A stretch of DNA of 64,000 nucleotides from Peribacillus butanolivorans (GCF_001273755.1 NZ_LGYA01000001.1:3459540-3523539); one strand, 5' to 3'; counted from the stretch's first letter, positions 51,514 through 60,411 are shown. A program made the numbers and translations. The notes: generated from the letters alone by a model not told the origin.

Positions 51514-52072
51514 ATAAACCATTCCCTTTAATATACTTCACCACTGGATCTGCTATTAAATATTTCACGGTTTTTCCTGTTCGCAATTTCCTTCGTATCA
51601 TAGAGGAAGAAATGAACATTTGTGGAACCTTCACCATCGTGATTGGATATTCTGTCTTTTCATTATAGCCGGGACGTTTCACTCCGACAAAATTGACTAG
51701 GTGCATAAGCTCGTCGATCCGGTGCCAATTAGGTAAATACTCAATCATATCTGCACCTATTATAAAATAAAATTCATTGCTTGGTTCGCGTTCTTTCAGC
51801 AATTTAATCGTATCATACGTATAGGATGTGCCTTTTCTTTCTATTTCAATATCCTCAATATAAAAAGATGGGTGTCCAGCTATGGCATTTTCCAACATAG
51901 CCAACCTGTCCATATCGGTTACTTCCTCCGTTTTTTCCTTGTGAGGAGGAACATGATTTGGCATGAATCTAATTTCATCTAACTCTAGAGCATCCAGCAC
52001 TTCATTAGCTATAATTAAATGACCGATATGAGGAGGATTGAATGTACCGCCAAGAATTCCAATTTTTTTCAT
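51503..52072 (-). CDS. nadD: Nicotinate mononucleotide adenylyltransferase
   Basis: A 189-residue nucleotidyltransferase of NAD synthesis that joins NaMN and ATP. N-terminal [15 protein letters not shown] (the HxGH core) and C-terminal [13 protein letters not shown] are intact. ATG with AAGGA upstream; 11 nt after yqeI. Confidence 0.96.
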   Translation of the reverse strand: MKKIGILGGTFNPPHIGHLIIANEVLDALELDEIRFMPNHVPPHKEKTEEVTDMDRLAMLENAIAGHPSFYIEDIEIERKGTSYTYDTIKLLKEREPSNEFYFIIGADMIEYLPNWHRIDELMHLVNFVGVKRPGYNEKTEYPITMVKVPQMFISSSMIRRKLRTGKTVKYLIADPVVKYIKGNGLYES

Positions 52073-52083
52073 AGATAGGTTCC

Positions 52084-52374
52084 TTAAGGTAGTTTAAGTT
52101 GTTTGTTTTCTTTTGATTCTTTATATAACACAATTGTGTTACCGATAATTTGAACCAATTCTGCTCTTGCCCCTTTTGATAATGCAAGACCCACATCATT
52201 ACGGTCTTCTTCACAGTTTTGCAATATGCTAACCTTGATTAGTTCGCGTACTTCTAGCGCCTCACCAATTTGTTTAATGAGATTATCATTAACCCCGCCT
52301 TTTCCAACTTGAAAAATTGGATTTAGGTGATGGGCCTTTGATCGTAAAAATCTTTTCTGTTTACCTGTTAACAT
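52084..52374 (-). CDS. yqeI: YhbY family RNA-binding protein (YqeI)
   Basis: A 96-residue CRM-domain protein with the IF3-C/KH-like fold and the loop VGKGGVND; associated with pre-50S particles. Starts with ATG behind CTAGGAGGT, 7 nt inside aroE. Confidence 0.93.
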   Translation of the reverse strand: MLTGKQKRFLRSKAHHLNPIFQVGKGGVNDNLIKQIGEALEVRELIKVSILQNCEEDRNDVGLALSKGARAELVQIIGNTIVLYKESKENKQLKLP

Positions 52375-53210
52375 GTGTTACCTCCTAGTTTGTTCGAGAC
52401 AATATCTGTCATTCTTGCTGTATTAGGCATGATGCCCGTCCATATCTCAAAAGCGAGCGCACCCTGGTAGACAAACATACCAACACCATTTTGCGTTTCC
52501 GCCCCTTTTTCCCTCGCTTCACGAAGCAATTTCGTTTGCAAAGGGTTATAGATGATGTCACTGACAAATGCATCAGCCTTCAATTGGTCCAACTTCAACG
52601 GAGAATGTTCAATGTGCGGACTCATTCCAGAAGAAGTTGTTTGGATGATTAAATCATATTGTGATAAGCTTTCTTCCGCTTCGGCAATCGTGAGCGCCTT
52701 TGATTCTTTATCATATGGGCAATCAGAAACAAGGTGGGCTGCTGTTTCCTTTGTCCGGTTTGCAATATCAACGTGCTTTACACCTTCTTTTACAAGTGTA
52801 AAATAAATCGCACGTGCAGCACCGCCCGCTCCGATCACTAACGTTTTTTTAGCCTTAATGTCACCTGATATTTCATCGCATAAAGATTTATAAAATCCTA
52901 TTCCGTCTGTATTATACCCTATAAATCGTCCATTTTCGTTAATAACTGTATTAACCGCTCCAATTGCAAGGGCCAGCTCATCTACTTCATCAAGAAGTGG
53001 GATGACCGTAGTTTTATGAGGAATCGTGATGTTAAACCCTGCTACACCAAGGGCTTTCATACCCTGTACCGCTTCAATCAAGCTCTCTGGTTTTACATGA
53101 AAATGGTGATAAACCGCTTCTATATTTTCTTTTTCAAATGCATCATTATGAATGTCCGGAGACATCGAATGCGCAATTGGATCTCCTATTACCCCATATA
53201 TCTTATTCAT
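52368..53210 (-). CDS. aroE: Shikimate dehydrogenase
   Basis: A 280-residue enzyme that reduces 3-dehydroshikimate with NADPH. Substrate loop PIAHSMSPDIHND, catalytic NITIPHKTTV (Lys), NADP loop VIGAGGAARAIYF, and the end VGMFVYQGALAFEIWTG. ATG behind AGGGGTC. Confidence 0.96.
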   Translation of the reverse strand: MNKIYGVIGDPIAHSMSPDIHNDAFEKENIEAVYHHFHVKPESLIEAVQGMKALGVAGFNITIPHKTTVIPLLDEVDELALAIGAVNTVINENGRFIGYNTDGIGFYKSLCDEISGDIKAKKTLVIGAGGAARAIYFTLVKEGVKHVDIANRTKETAAHLVSDCPYDKESKALTIAEAEESLSQYDLIIQTTSSGMSPHIEHSPLKLDQLKADAFVSDIIYNPLQTKLLREAREKGAETQNGVGMFVYQGALAFEIWTGIMPNTARMTDIVSNKLGGNTC

Positions 53211-53229
53211 AGACAGACGACCCCTATAT

Positions 53230-54339
53230 TTAGATTAATGATTTACGAACTATGACGTTCACACCTTTTGGAACGTGCGCAACGATCTTCGCACCTGGTT
53301 CATTGACAGTTACCCAGCCAAGGCCTGAAAACACAATATCCATTTTACCATCTTTTAAGGAGAATTCATGAGGAACAAGCTTCGGAAATTCTTCCATCTG
53401 TTCAGGACGCGGAGGCGTCAGTAATTCTCCTGCATGATTTTTATATAATTCATCCGCTTTTTCCAGTTTTGTCCGGTGGATATTTAATTCATTCGAAAGA
53501 TAGCAAGTCAGCGAGCGTCTGCCACCCGAAACATAGTCCAACCGAGCCAAACCGCCGAAAAATAGCGTTTGCTCTTCATTCAGCTGATACACTCTCGGCT
53601 TGATTTCCTTCTTCGGCATAATCACCTTGAAATCACGTTTATCTACATAATGAGCCATTTGATGATGATTAATGATTCCTGGTGTATCGATCAAGGCATG
53701 TCCATCATCTAGAGGAATTTCAATCATATCCAAAGTTGTGCCTGGAAAATGAGAAGTCGTGATGATATCCCCTTCACCACTCACTTCTTTAATAAGACGG
53801 TTGATGAAAGTCGATTTACCAACATTCGTACAGCCAACAACATAGACATCTTTATCCTGACGATACCGTTCAATCGCATCAGCAGCTTCAAGAATATGCT
53901 TTCCTTTTTCGGCACTGACAAGGAGAACATCAACCGGATTCAATCCCAGTTCCTTCGAAGATTGTTTCATCCAATTAATCAATTTGTTCGGCTTTACTGA
54001 TTTGGGCAGTAAGTCCACCTTATTCCCAATTAAAAGAACATCATTTCTGCCTACAAAGCGATGAAGGCCCGGCAGCCAGCTTCCATTGAAATCAAAAATA
54101 TCGACGATTTTGACGATTAATGAATCGGTTTCGCCTACTTTATTCAAGATTTTCAAGAAGTCATCGTCTGTTAAGGAAACATCCTGAACTTCGTTATAAT
54201 GTTTCAGTTTAAAGCAACGCTGACAAACAATGCTCTCTTTTTCAAGTGCTGATTTAGGCGCAAAGCCTAATTCCTTCGGATCTTCCGTCTGGACCTTAAC
54301 GCCGCAGCCGATGCACACTAATTCTTGATGATTGTTCAA
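53230..54339 (-). CDS. yqeH: Ribosome biogenesis GTPase YqeH
   Basis: A 369-residue circularly permuted GTPase needed for 30S assembly. Zinc finger CIGCGVKVQ...CQRCFKL (about 11-40), then the permuted G motifs in the order G4 (LIGNKVDLLP), G1 (GCTNVGKST), G3 (DTPGI). An in-frame ATG at 54354 exists, but GGGAGGAG before the TTG at 54339 is well spaced and forms a TTGA overlap with the yqeG stop. Confidence 0.94.
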   Translation of the reverse strand: MNNHQELVCIGCGVKVQTEDPKELGFAPKSALEKESIVCQRCFKLKHYNEVQDVSLTDDDFLKILNKVGETDSLIVKIVDIFDFNGSWLPGLHRFVGRNDVLLIGNKVDLLPKSVKPNKLINWMKQSSKELGLNPVDVLLVSAEKGKHILEAADAIERYRQDKDVYVVGCTNVGKSTFINRLIKEVSGEGDIITTSHFPGTTLDMIEIPLDDGHALIDTPGIINHHQMAHYVDKRDFKVIMPKKEIKPRVYQLNEEQTLFFGGLARLDYVSGGRRSLTCYLSNELNIHRTKLEKADELYKNHAGELLTPPRPEQMEEFPKLVPHEFSLKDGKMDIVFSGLGWVTVNEPGAKIVAHVPKGVNVIVRKSLI

Positions 54340-54857
54340 TTGTGCTCCTCCCATTCTATCATTCCTTTTCGTTTAAAAAACGCCATAATCTTTCTTTCAA
54401 AATAACGATTGATTTTCGTTCTGAATTCGTCAGTCTGTGCGACAGGGACCACTAGGATGGTATGAAACCCACCTCTATTTCCGCCCAATACATCCGTCAA
54501 TAACTGATCGCCGATTACCACTGTTTCCTCTACCTTCAATCCCATCGCCTTACGGGCTTTATGGAAAGCTTTCGCCATCGGCTTTCTAGCCTGAAAAATA
54601 AATGGAATATGAAGCGGATCGGAAAAAGCACGTACCCGTTTTTCATTATTATTGGACACAATCGTCACTAAAATCCCATGGTCCCGCATATTGTCAAACC
54701 ATTTGATTAAATCAGGGGTAGCGGTCGGCCTGTCCCATTCAACGAGTGTATTGTCTAAATCAGTAATTACTCCCTTAATCCCTCTTTTTTTCAAATCTTG
54801 AGGATCTATATTAAAAATGCTTTTAACATGTTCACTCGGCAAAAATAATTTAAGCAT
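54336..54857 (-). CDS. yqeG: HAD-superfamily phosphatase YqeG
   Basis: A 173-residue HAD subfamily IIIA protein: the DxD loop is VITDLDNTLVEWDRP, followed by TIVSNNNEKRV and VIGDQLLTDVLGGNRGG. Substrate unknown. First gene of a long compact operon running to yqeM; has a strong SigA promoter. Confidence 0.94.
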   Translation of the reverse strand: MLKLFLPSEHVKSIFNIDPQDLKKRGIKGVITDLDNTLVEWDRPTATPDLIKWFDNMRDHGILVTIVSNNNEKRVRAFSDPLHIPFIFQARKPMAKAFHKARKAMGLKVEETVVIGDQLLTDVLGGNRGGFHTILVVPVAQTDEFRTKINRYFERKIMAFFKRKGMIEWEEHN

Positions 54858-54896
54858 ATTGACACCTCTATAATTTTCATAAAATTTACCGTCTCC

Positions 54897-54925
54897 ATCA
54901 TATCGAATTTTTGGCTTACTTTCAA
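54897..54925 (-). promoter_or_regulatory. SigA promoter of the yqeG operon
   Basis: Minus strand: TTGAAA (54920-54925), 17-nt spacer, TATGAT (54897-54902). Confidence 0.78.
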
Positions 54926-55087
54926 AAAAAATTAGGAACGAAGGGCTATCGGTAAAAAATCATCATAATGTAAGTTTTCTAATATGGAAAGGCATTTTTC
55001 AAAAAGACTAGAAAATCCAACTGTCTGAACAGACGAAAGAACTAATTATTACTAAAAGAATTCGACAAAAATTTCATTAACCTGACC

Positions 55088-55186
55088 TGTGGATAACTTT
55101 ACTAACATTTTCCATACTGTTGTGTATCTATTCGTTCACCTTGTAAACAACTTAACCACAGGTTATCCACTTTCAACTGTGGATAA
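55088..55186. promoter_or_regulatory. DnaA-box cluster upstream of sda
   Basis: TGTGGATAA at 55088-55096 and 55178-55186, and TTATCCACT at 55163-55171. The last two are inverted and 6 bp apart. They lie just upstream of the sda -35. The yqeG-sda gap is a known DnaA-bound region in B. subtilis, linking replication status to sporulation. Confidence 0.85.
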
Positions 55187-55194
55187 CAGAACGA

Positions 55195-55223
55195 TTGTTC
55201 TCTACGTTTATTTCTGATACAGT
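55195..55223 (+). promoter_or_regulatory. SigA promoter of sda
   Basis: TTGTTC (55195-55200), 17-nt spacer, TACAGT (55218-55223). Nine bases after the last DnaA box, so DnaA could act directly. Confidence 0.65.
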
Positions 55224-55234
55224 AGGGGTACATC

Positions 55235-55300
55235 ATGGATGACCTACTAATATATGCAAGTAATTACAAAAATATTCCTCGCAATCCCTACTGGAGGTGA
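55235..55300 (+). other. Candidate 21-codon leader ORF of sda
   Basis: ATG at 55235, preceded by AGGGG, opens a 21-codon frame beginning MDDLLIYASNYKN. Its TGA stop (55298-55300) is inside the GGAGGTGA site of the downstream start. The frame is the same as sda. If transcription starts near 55230 the message would be almost leaderless. Confidence 0.35.
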
Positions 55301-55321
55301 GCAGCCGTAAATGGCGTTCTG

Positions 55322-55462
55322 ATGCAAAAACTATCTGATGATCTGTTGCTGGAATCCTATTTTAAAGCGCAATATTTAAAGTTAAGTACCGATTTCATCC
55401 GCCTCATAGAAACGGAAATTCATCGAAGATCTTTGACACATAAAATCCGATCAATATTATAA
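55322..55462 (+). CDS. sda: Sporulation checkpoint inhibitor Sda
   Basis: A 46-residue helical hairpin that inhibits the sporulation kinase KinA when replication is perturbed. [20 protein letters not shown] and [15 protein letters not shown] are the family helices. Its ATG overlaps the stop of a three-codon ORF (ATG GCG TTC TGA at 55311-55322), and GGAGGTGA is correctly spaced for that ORF rather than for sda, so translation may be by TGATG coupling. Confidence 0.92.
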   Translation: MQKLSDDLLLESYFKAQYLKLSTDFIRLIETEIHRRSLTHKIRSIL

Positions 55463-55519
55463 AATGAAATACATAGGCTGACAAAACATGTCAGCCTTCT
55501 TATTTTTATTTGATGATTA

Positions 55520-56305
55520 TTAAACGACTCTCATGTACCCAATCTTTTCACCGACACGGACATCAGCGGGAATCGATAAGTTTTCATCGAGTTGATAACT
55601 GTTTTTCTCAAAAAGCATCACGACTGTTGACCCAAAACTGAAATAAGAAAATTCCTGTCCTTTTTCTAAGTGATTCGATTCATCAGTAATAACGATGGAA
55701 TTAATATACATGGCACCGACTTTCACCATTGCTAAACATCCCGCCTCATTTTGAAGCTCTGTTATTGTACGATAATTTTTCGATAATGGCTCTTTTCCAT
55801 ATTTCATTCCCCATTTATTAACAGGGTAAGATTTCTTTCCAAGCGTCCAGCGTTTTACCACAGAACCCGAAATAGGCGCATGAATCCTATGATAATGACT
55901 CGGGCTTAAGTATAACACGAGATATTTACCACCTAGGTACTTTTCTAATAAAAGCGCATCCCCTAGCATTTCCTCTATCGAATATACTTTCCCTTTTACT
56001 ACAATTTTTTTATCCGCTCGAATTTCCCCTGCATCCTCGAGCACACCATCTACAGGACATGCTACTGCAGAAGATTCCACCGTAATTGGCCTTGCCTCCC
56101 GCTTTAGGTGTCTTGTAAATAACTCATGCAGATTGTTGTAAGTTTTTAAGTCCTTACCAAATTCTTGTTGATTAAGGTTAAACGTTTTTACATAAAATAA
56201 AATCAACGGCTTACTCCAACGAGATTGGCTAAAATGCTTTAATATACCTGACGAATACCTTCCATTCGTCAGTTCAATAAGAATACGATAAAAAGATTGA
56301 TACAA
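55520..56305 (-). CDS. psd: Phosphatidylserine decarboxylase proenzyme
   Basis: A 261-residue membrane enzyme making phosphatidylethanolamine. The autocleavage triad FGST (SYFSFGSTVVML) lies near the C-terminus, giving the pyruvoyl alpha chain; HYHRIHAPISG and SPVDG-like CPVDGVLED are conserved. The frame extends to an ATG at 56350 without a binding site. The TTG at 56305, behind GGAGTGG, gives the usual length. Divergent from pssA; in B. subtilis the two are in one operon elsewhere. Confidence 0.9.
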   Translation of the reverse strand: MYQSFYRILIELTNGRYSSGILKHFSQSRWSKPLILFYVKTFNLNQQEFGKDLKTYNNLHELFTRHLKREARPITVESSAVACPVDGVLEDAGEIRADKKIVVKGKVYSIEEMLGDALLLEKYLGGKYLVLYLSPSHYHRIHAPISGSVVKRWTLGKKSYPVNKWGMKYGKEPLSKNYRTITELQNEAGCLAMVKVGAMYINSIVITDESNHLEKGQEFSYFSFGSTVVMLFEKNSYQLDENLSIPADVRVGEKIGYMRVV

Positions 56306-56353
56306 ATAAAACCACTCCAAATTGTAAAATAATTCTAAAACCCCTTGCATAAA

Positions 56354-56382
56354 TTGTGTTAAATAAAATATTATTATATAAT
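56354..56382 (+). promoter_or_regulatory. SigA promoter of pssA
   Basis: TTGTGT (56354-56359), 17-nt spacer, perfect TATAAT (56377-56382). Confidence 0.75.
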
Positions 56383-56440
56383 AAATACTTATGTTTACTA
56401 TATTTTGTTTTTATTTGTTTTATTTGAAAGGAGTGAAAAG

Positions 56441-56980
56441 ATGTTTTTATTACACGCCCTAGATCAAACCATTAAAAAAGTGAAAGCCCAAACAGCAAAT
56501 ATACTTACTTTAATGAATTTATCCCTTGGTGGATTTGCAATAATTGCCGTAATGCACGGCGAATTGAATTTAAGCTTGCTTTTAATTTTCCTAGCTGCCC
56601 TTGCAGATCGCTTTGACGGTATGGTTGCCAGGAAGTTTAACATTGAATCGGAATTAGGTAAGCAACTTGATTCCATGTGCGATATTATTTCTTTTGGCGT
56701 TGCACCAGCTCTATTATTATACCAAGGAATTTTAATAGAATTCGGAGCTCCAGGCACACTATTTACGGTTTTTTACATCGGCTGTGGCGCATTTCGTCTA
56801 GCCCGTTTTAACATCAGTGAAAGCAATGGATATTTTACCGGCGTTCCGATTACCGTTGCAGGCTGTTTAGCCACCGTTAGTTATTTAGCCATTCCTTATC
56901 TTCACCCGGTCTTTTTCTTATCCCTCATGATTATATTATCATTACTTATGGTCAGTCCATTTAAACTGAAAAAAGTGTAA
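56441..56980 (+). CDS. pssA: CDP-diacylglycerol-serine O-phosphatidyltransferase
   Basis: A 179-residue CDP-alcohol phosphatidyltransferase. The catalytic motif DGMVARKFN...GKQLDSMCD (about 67-89) has all Asp residues, and about six membrane segments follow. It makes phosphatidylserine, which Psd converts. The ATG at 56441 follows AAAGGAG; the earlier ATG is in the leader. Confidence 0.94.
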   Translation: MFLLHALDQTIKKVKAQTANILTLMNLSLGGFAIIAVMHGELNLSLLLIFLAALADRFDGMVARKFNIESELGKQLDSMCDIISFGVAPALLLYQGILIEFGAPGTLFTVFYIGCGAFRLARFNISESNGYFTGVPITVAGCLATVSYLAIPYLHPVFFLSLMIILSLLMVSPFKLKKV

Positions 56981-56985
56981 ATGGG

Positions 56986-57020
56986 AAAGCGGATGTCCTA
57001 AACCGGACATCCGCTTTTTT
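56986..57020 (+). terminator. Terminator of pssA
   Basis: AAAGCGGATGTCC pairs with GGACATCCGCTTT, followed by T6. Confidence 0.9.
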
Positions 57021-57044
57021 GTTCTTATTTTAACTAGACCAAGT

Positions 57045-58835
57045 TTATGCTTTTTGAACGAGAGGATCGGTCAAACGCATGAACTCTTCGACATCCTCCA
57101 GACAGGCAGTAACCGCTTCTTCCCAAAAATCACGGGTAGTTAAATCCACGCCTAAATGTTTCTCTGCCAAGTCCTCGACCTTCATGGAACCGGTGTCCTT
57201 TAGTAAAGCAATATATTTTTCTTCAAACCCAGAAGGTTCTTTAAGCGCATTCGCGTAAATGCCTAATGAGAACAAGAATCCGAATGTGTATGGGAAATTA
57301 TAAAACGGTACACCTGTAATATAGAAATGAAGCTTTGAAGCCCAAAACGTTGGATTATACTCACTTAGCGCATCACCATAGGCTTCTTTTTGCGCTTCAA
57401 CCATTAGTTCATTTAAGCGTTCGGCACTGACATATCCCTGTTTTCTCTCATCGTAAAATCTTGTCTCAAATAAGAAACGAGCATGGATATTCATCAACAA
57501 TGACACAGAGCGTTGAATTTTATCTTCTAAAAGAATCAGCTTTTCTTCCTCATTTGTCGCTTCTTTCACTGCTGCATCCGAAACGACCATCTCTGCAAAC
57601 GTTGAGGCTGTTTCAGCCACGTTCATTGCATATGATCGATTCAATGGATGGATATCCCTCATCGCATATGAATGGAAAGCATGCCCCAATTCATGAGCCA
57701 ATGTCGACACATTCGAAGGGGTGCCCGAATACGTCATAAAAATCCGGGATTGCTTATCCAAAGGGAAACTTGTGCAAAAACCGCCTGGCTTCTTTCCTGG
57801 TCTGTCTTCTGCTTCAATCCAGCTGTCTTCAAATGCTTTTTGAGTGAAGTTCGCTAACTGAGTTCCAAATTTAGAAAATTGCTGCACGATAAAATCTGCA
57901 CCTTCTTGATAATCCATTACCTTTGACTCTGCTGTAACAGCGAGAGGAGCATCCAAATCAGCCCAACTTAATTTCTCCAAATCAAGTAATTCTGCCTTCC
58001 TATGTAAAAACTTCACTAGGGGCTCCTTATGTTCAGCAATTACGGTCCACATGCTCTCGAGGGTTTCTTTCTTCATCCTGCAGATTTCTAGCGGCTCCTT
58101 CAAAATATCATCCCAGCCTCTTTTTTCATTCACACTGAGACGAAAGCCTGCTAAATGATTCAAAGTCCGGGCAAAAAGATCACTTTTTTCATCCCAAGCC
58201 TGTTCCCAAGCAGTAAACAATTCATTCCGGACGTTTTTATCCGGATCAGAAAATTTATTAGCCGCCTGACCAACAGAAAGTGCTTCACCCTTAAAAGGGA
58301 TGGTCATCGAGCCCACAATTGTATCATACATTTGGCTCCAGCCTTCAAACCCATCCATGGATAGCTGGGTGATTAGTGACTCTTCCTTAACAGAAAGCCT
58401 TTCCTTCGCTCTTTCTCTACGTTCATTCAATACATATTTCAGTTCATTCAACGGCTCTTTATTAAGGATACTCTGAAAAAACACCTCATCAAGCTCCAGT
58501 AGCATTTCATCCATTTTACTTACCACCGTTTTTAGTGACGCCACACTCTTCATTTGTTTTATTCGCAGTTGACCTGCCTTTTTATCCTGTGCATTTTGAG
58601 CTTCCAGGCATCCTATAAAGGCGCTAGCCTGTCTCGATTTCATATTTAAATTTTTATAAAGATCAAATGCCTGGATCAAACTGATTTCATCATTTTCTTC
58701 TGAATTTATCTTGCTTACAAGACGGTCAAATTCTTGAACCTCTTGATTGATTTCATCTAAAAAAAGCAGGAATTCCTTAGAAGAGCTTCCTCCTTTAAAA
58801 AAGATATCCAAATCCCATGTTAGAGAATATTCCAT
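57045..58835 (-). CDS. pepF: Oligoendopeptidase F (M3 family)
   Basis: A 596-residue zinc metallopeptidase; LAHELGHAFHSYAM is the HExGH motif, and the downstream Glu is in VAETASTFAEMVVSD. It trims short peptides in the cytoplasm. A TTG at 58859 opens a longer frame, but AAGGGGG before the ATG at 58835 is better. Alone on the minus strand between pssA and the small membrane genes. Confidence 0.94.
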   Translation of the reverse strand: MEYSLTWDLDIFFKGGSSSKEFLLFLDEINQEVQEFDRLVSKINSEENDEISLIQAFDLYKNLNMKSRQASAFIGCLEAQNAQDKKAGQLRIKQMKSVASLKTVVSKMDEMLLELDEVFFQSILNKEPLNELKYVLNERRERAKERLSVKEESLITQLSMDGFEGWSQMYDTIVGSMTIPFKGEALSVGQAANKFSDPDKNVRNELFTAWEQAWDEKSDLFARTLNHLAGFRLSVNEKRGWDDILKEPLEICRMKKETLESMWTVIAEHKEPLVKFLHRKAELLDLEKLSWADLDAPLAVTAESKVMDYQEGADFIVQQFSKFGTQLANFTQKAFEDSWIEAEDRPGKKPGGFCTSFPLDKQSRIFMTYSGTPSNVSTLAHELGHAFHSYAMRDIHPLNRSYAMNVAETASTFAEMVVSDAAVKEATNEEEKLILLEDKIQRSVSLLMNIHARFLFETRFYDERKQGYVSAERLNELMVEAQKEAYGDALSEYNPTFWASKLHFYITGVPFYNFPYTFGFLFSLGIYANALKEPSGFEEKYIALLKDTGSMKVEDLAEKHLGVDLTTRDFWEEAVTACLEDVEEFMRLTDPLVQKA

Positions 58836-58994
58836 TTTCTGTTTGCCCCCTTTTATCAATATACCTATTATAGAGGTTTCACCTATATTTTTCTAACTAA
58901 AAAGAATTTTCAGTAATTTTTTAAAACATTTTTCTATATCCATAATTAAAAGCATGTTATTATGGTTATATCCTTAGGAAAGGGGAAGGTTTAC

Positions 58995-59297
58995 ATGAAA
59001 CTATTTATCCAGCTGTCAGCCATTACCCTGCTTCTTTGGACAATGCATATACCTCTTCAACATCACACACAGCCATTAAACCTTGAAGAACACACTGATG
59101 TTCATCACTGGGATAAGGCCGAGAAAAAGCTCCCGTTCATACCTTTCTTAGGTTCCTGGCAGGACGTTATCCTTTTTCTTACTTTCGAATTTTGTATTTT
59201 TAATTTTCTTTATTTTCACTCAAATCTTCGACGGAGATTTCTCAGCCCAGTCTTTTTCCAGGCGAATTACGTATCCACAAACTCTAAGATTTTATAA
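58995..59297 (+). CDS. Small membrane protein, unrecognised
   Basis: A 100-residue protein with an N-terminal hydrophobic segment (about 3-19), a His-rich middle (HIPLQHHTQPLNL, DVHHWDK), and a second hydrophobic segment (about 57-75) before a basic end. GGGGAAGG precedes the ATG at good spacing; the earlier ATG at 58962 has none. Followed 26 nt later by another small ORF. Function unknown. Confidence 0.6.
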   Translation: MKLFIQLSAITLLLWTMHIPLQHHTQPLNLEEHTDVHHWDKAEKKLPFIPFLGSWQDVILFLTFEFCIFNFLYFHSNLRRRFLSPVFFQANYVSTNSKIL

Positions 59298-59323
59298 AAA
59301 AATAAAATCGAGGAGTGATGAAC

Positions 59324-59440
59324 ATGTGGTTCCGCCTAATAATGATTGGTGTCTTTTCTTTAACTGCTTCACGTCTGTTCCTTTCCCAAGGTATTGAGAT
59401 TTATCATGCCTTTGCAGAACTATTCAGAAATAAATATTAA
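59324..59440 (+). CDS. Small hydrophobic protein, unrecognised
   Basis: A 38-residue frame beginning MWFRLIMIGVFSLTASRLFL, mostly one hydrophobic helix, with GAGGAG 8 nt upstream. It is 26 nt after the previous small gene and right before a strong terminator, so they look like one transcript. Function unknown. Confidence 0.55.
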   Translation: MWFRLIMIGVFSLTASRLFLSQGIEIYHAFAELFRNKY

Positions 59441-59484
59441 AACAAAAAGAGTGCGGGAAGTTTGACCCGCACTCTTTTTGTTTT
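59441..59484. terminator. Bidirectional terminator before sigK
   Basis: AACAAAAAGAGTGCGGG pairs perfectly with CCCGCACTCTTTTTGTT. It serves the small plus-strand genes and the end of sigK. Confidence 0.92.
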
Positions 59485-59496
59485 AAAAAATGATTT

Positions 59497-60219
59497 TTAT
59501 CCTTTTGCTTTCTTTTCTTTCTCTTTTTCCGCTCGATAAAATTCATGGAACATCTTCATCAAGGCACGTTTTTCAATACGCGATACATAGCTACGGGAAA
59601 TCCCAAGTTCTTTAGCAATTTCCCGCTGGGTTTTTTCCTTTTTTAAATCTAGTCCGAACCGGCCAACAATGACTTCCTTTTCCCGTTCATCCAAAATATC
59701 AATATACTTTTTCACCTTTTCAATTTCCATATTGAGCTGAATCGTATCAATGACATCTTCTGATTCTGATTTCAACACATCAATTAAACTGATTTCGTTT
59801 CCTTCTTTATCCTGACCAATCGGGTCATGTAATGAAATATCCTTTTTCGTTTTTTTTGTTGCTCGTAAATGCATCAGGATCTCGTTCTCGATACAACGTG
59901 CTGCATATGTGGCCAGCTTCGTACCCTTTCCATCGGAATAACTTTCAATGGCTTTTATCAAGCCTATTGTCCCAATCGAAATCAGATCCTCTGTATCTTC
60001 GCCTGTATTCTCGAATTTCTTGACGATATGGGCAACAAGCCTGAGGTTATGCTCGATAAGAATGTTACGGGCATCACCATCACCCTCACCCATGAGCTTC
60101 AGGTATTTCTTTTCGTCCTGGGATGACAAGGGCTGGGGAAAAGCGTTGTTTTTTACATAGGAAACTAATAAGTAAAATTCTTTGATAATATAGCCTACAG
60201 CTGTAAGTATTCCGGGCAT
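59497..60219 (-). CDS. sigK: Pro-SigK, mother-cell sigma factor, uninterrupted
   Basis: A 240-residue late sporulation sigma factor. The pro-sequence is 20 residues ([20 protein letters not shown]) followed by [10 protein letters not shown], the known SpoIVFB cleavage point. Region 2 is [19 protein letters not shown], and region 4 [25 protein letters not shown] overlaps the ATG at 60228 but is spaced for the ATG at 60219, which also gives exactly 20 pro-residues. The gene is continuous here, unlike B. subtilis, where skin splits it. Confidence 0.96.
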   Translation of the reverse strand: MPGILTAVGYIIKEFYLLVSYVKNNAFPQPLSSQDEKKYLKLMGEGDGDARNILIEHNLRLVAHIVKKFENTGEDTEDLISIGTIGLIKAIESYSDGKGTKLATYAARCIENEILMHLRATKKTKKDISLHDPIGQDKEGNEISLIDVLKSESEDVIDTIQLNMEIEKVKKYIDILDEREKEVIVGRFGLDLKKEKTQREIAKELGISRSYVSRIEKRALMKMFHEFYRAEKEKEKKAKG

Positions 60220-60255
60220 TGGTCTCATCCTCCCGTTTCTTTGGTTTCCCTATTC

Positions 60256-60281
60256 ATACCTATGCAACAGTGGGCTTGTTC
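60256..60281 (-). promoter_or_regulatory. Candidate SigE/SpoIIID region of sigK
   Basis: Minus strand: CATAGGTAT (60256-60264), 37 nt before the start codon, with GAACAAG (60275-60281), a near match to the SpoIIID site GGACAAG, upstream. The region resembles the B. subtilis spoIVCB promoter, from memory. Confidence 0.45.
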
Positions 60282-60411
60282 GTGTCTGTACCACTAAAAG
60301 AAATCATGAAAGTAAAAAAATGTCTAAAACAAGAATGGTTGAAATCCCAATCGGACAAATACAAACATTCATATAATGATAGTGAATTTTTAGGGAGAGG
60401 GGGTTTTTACT

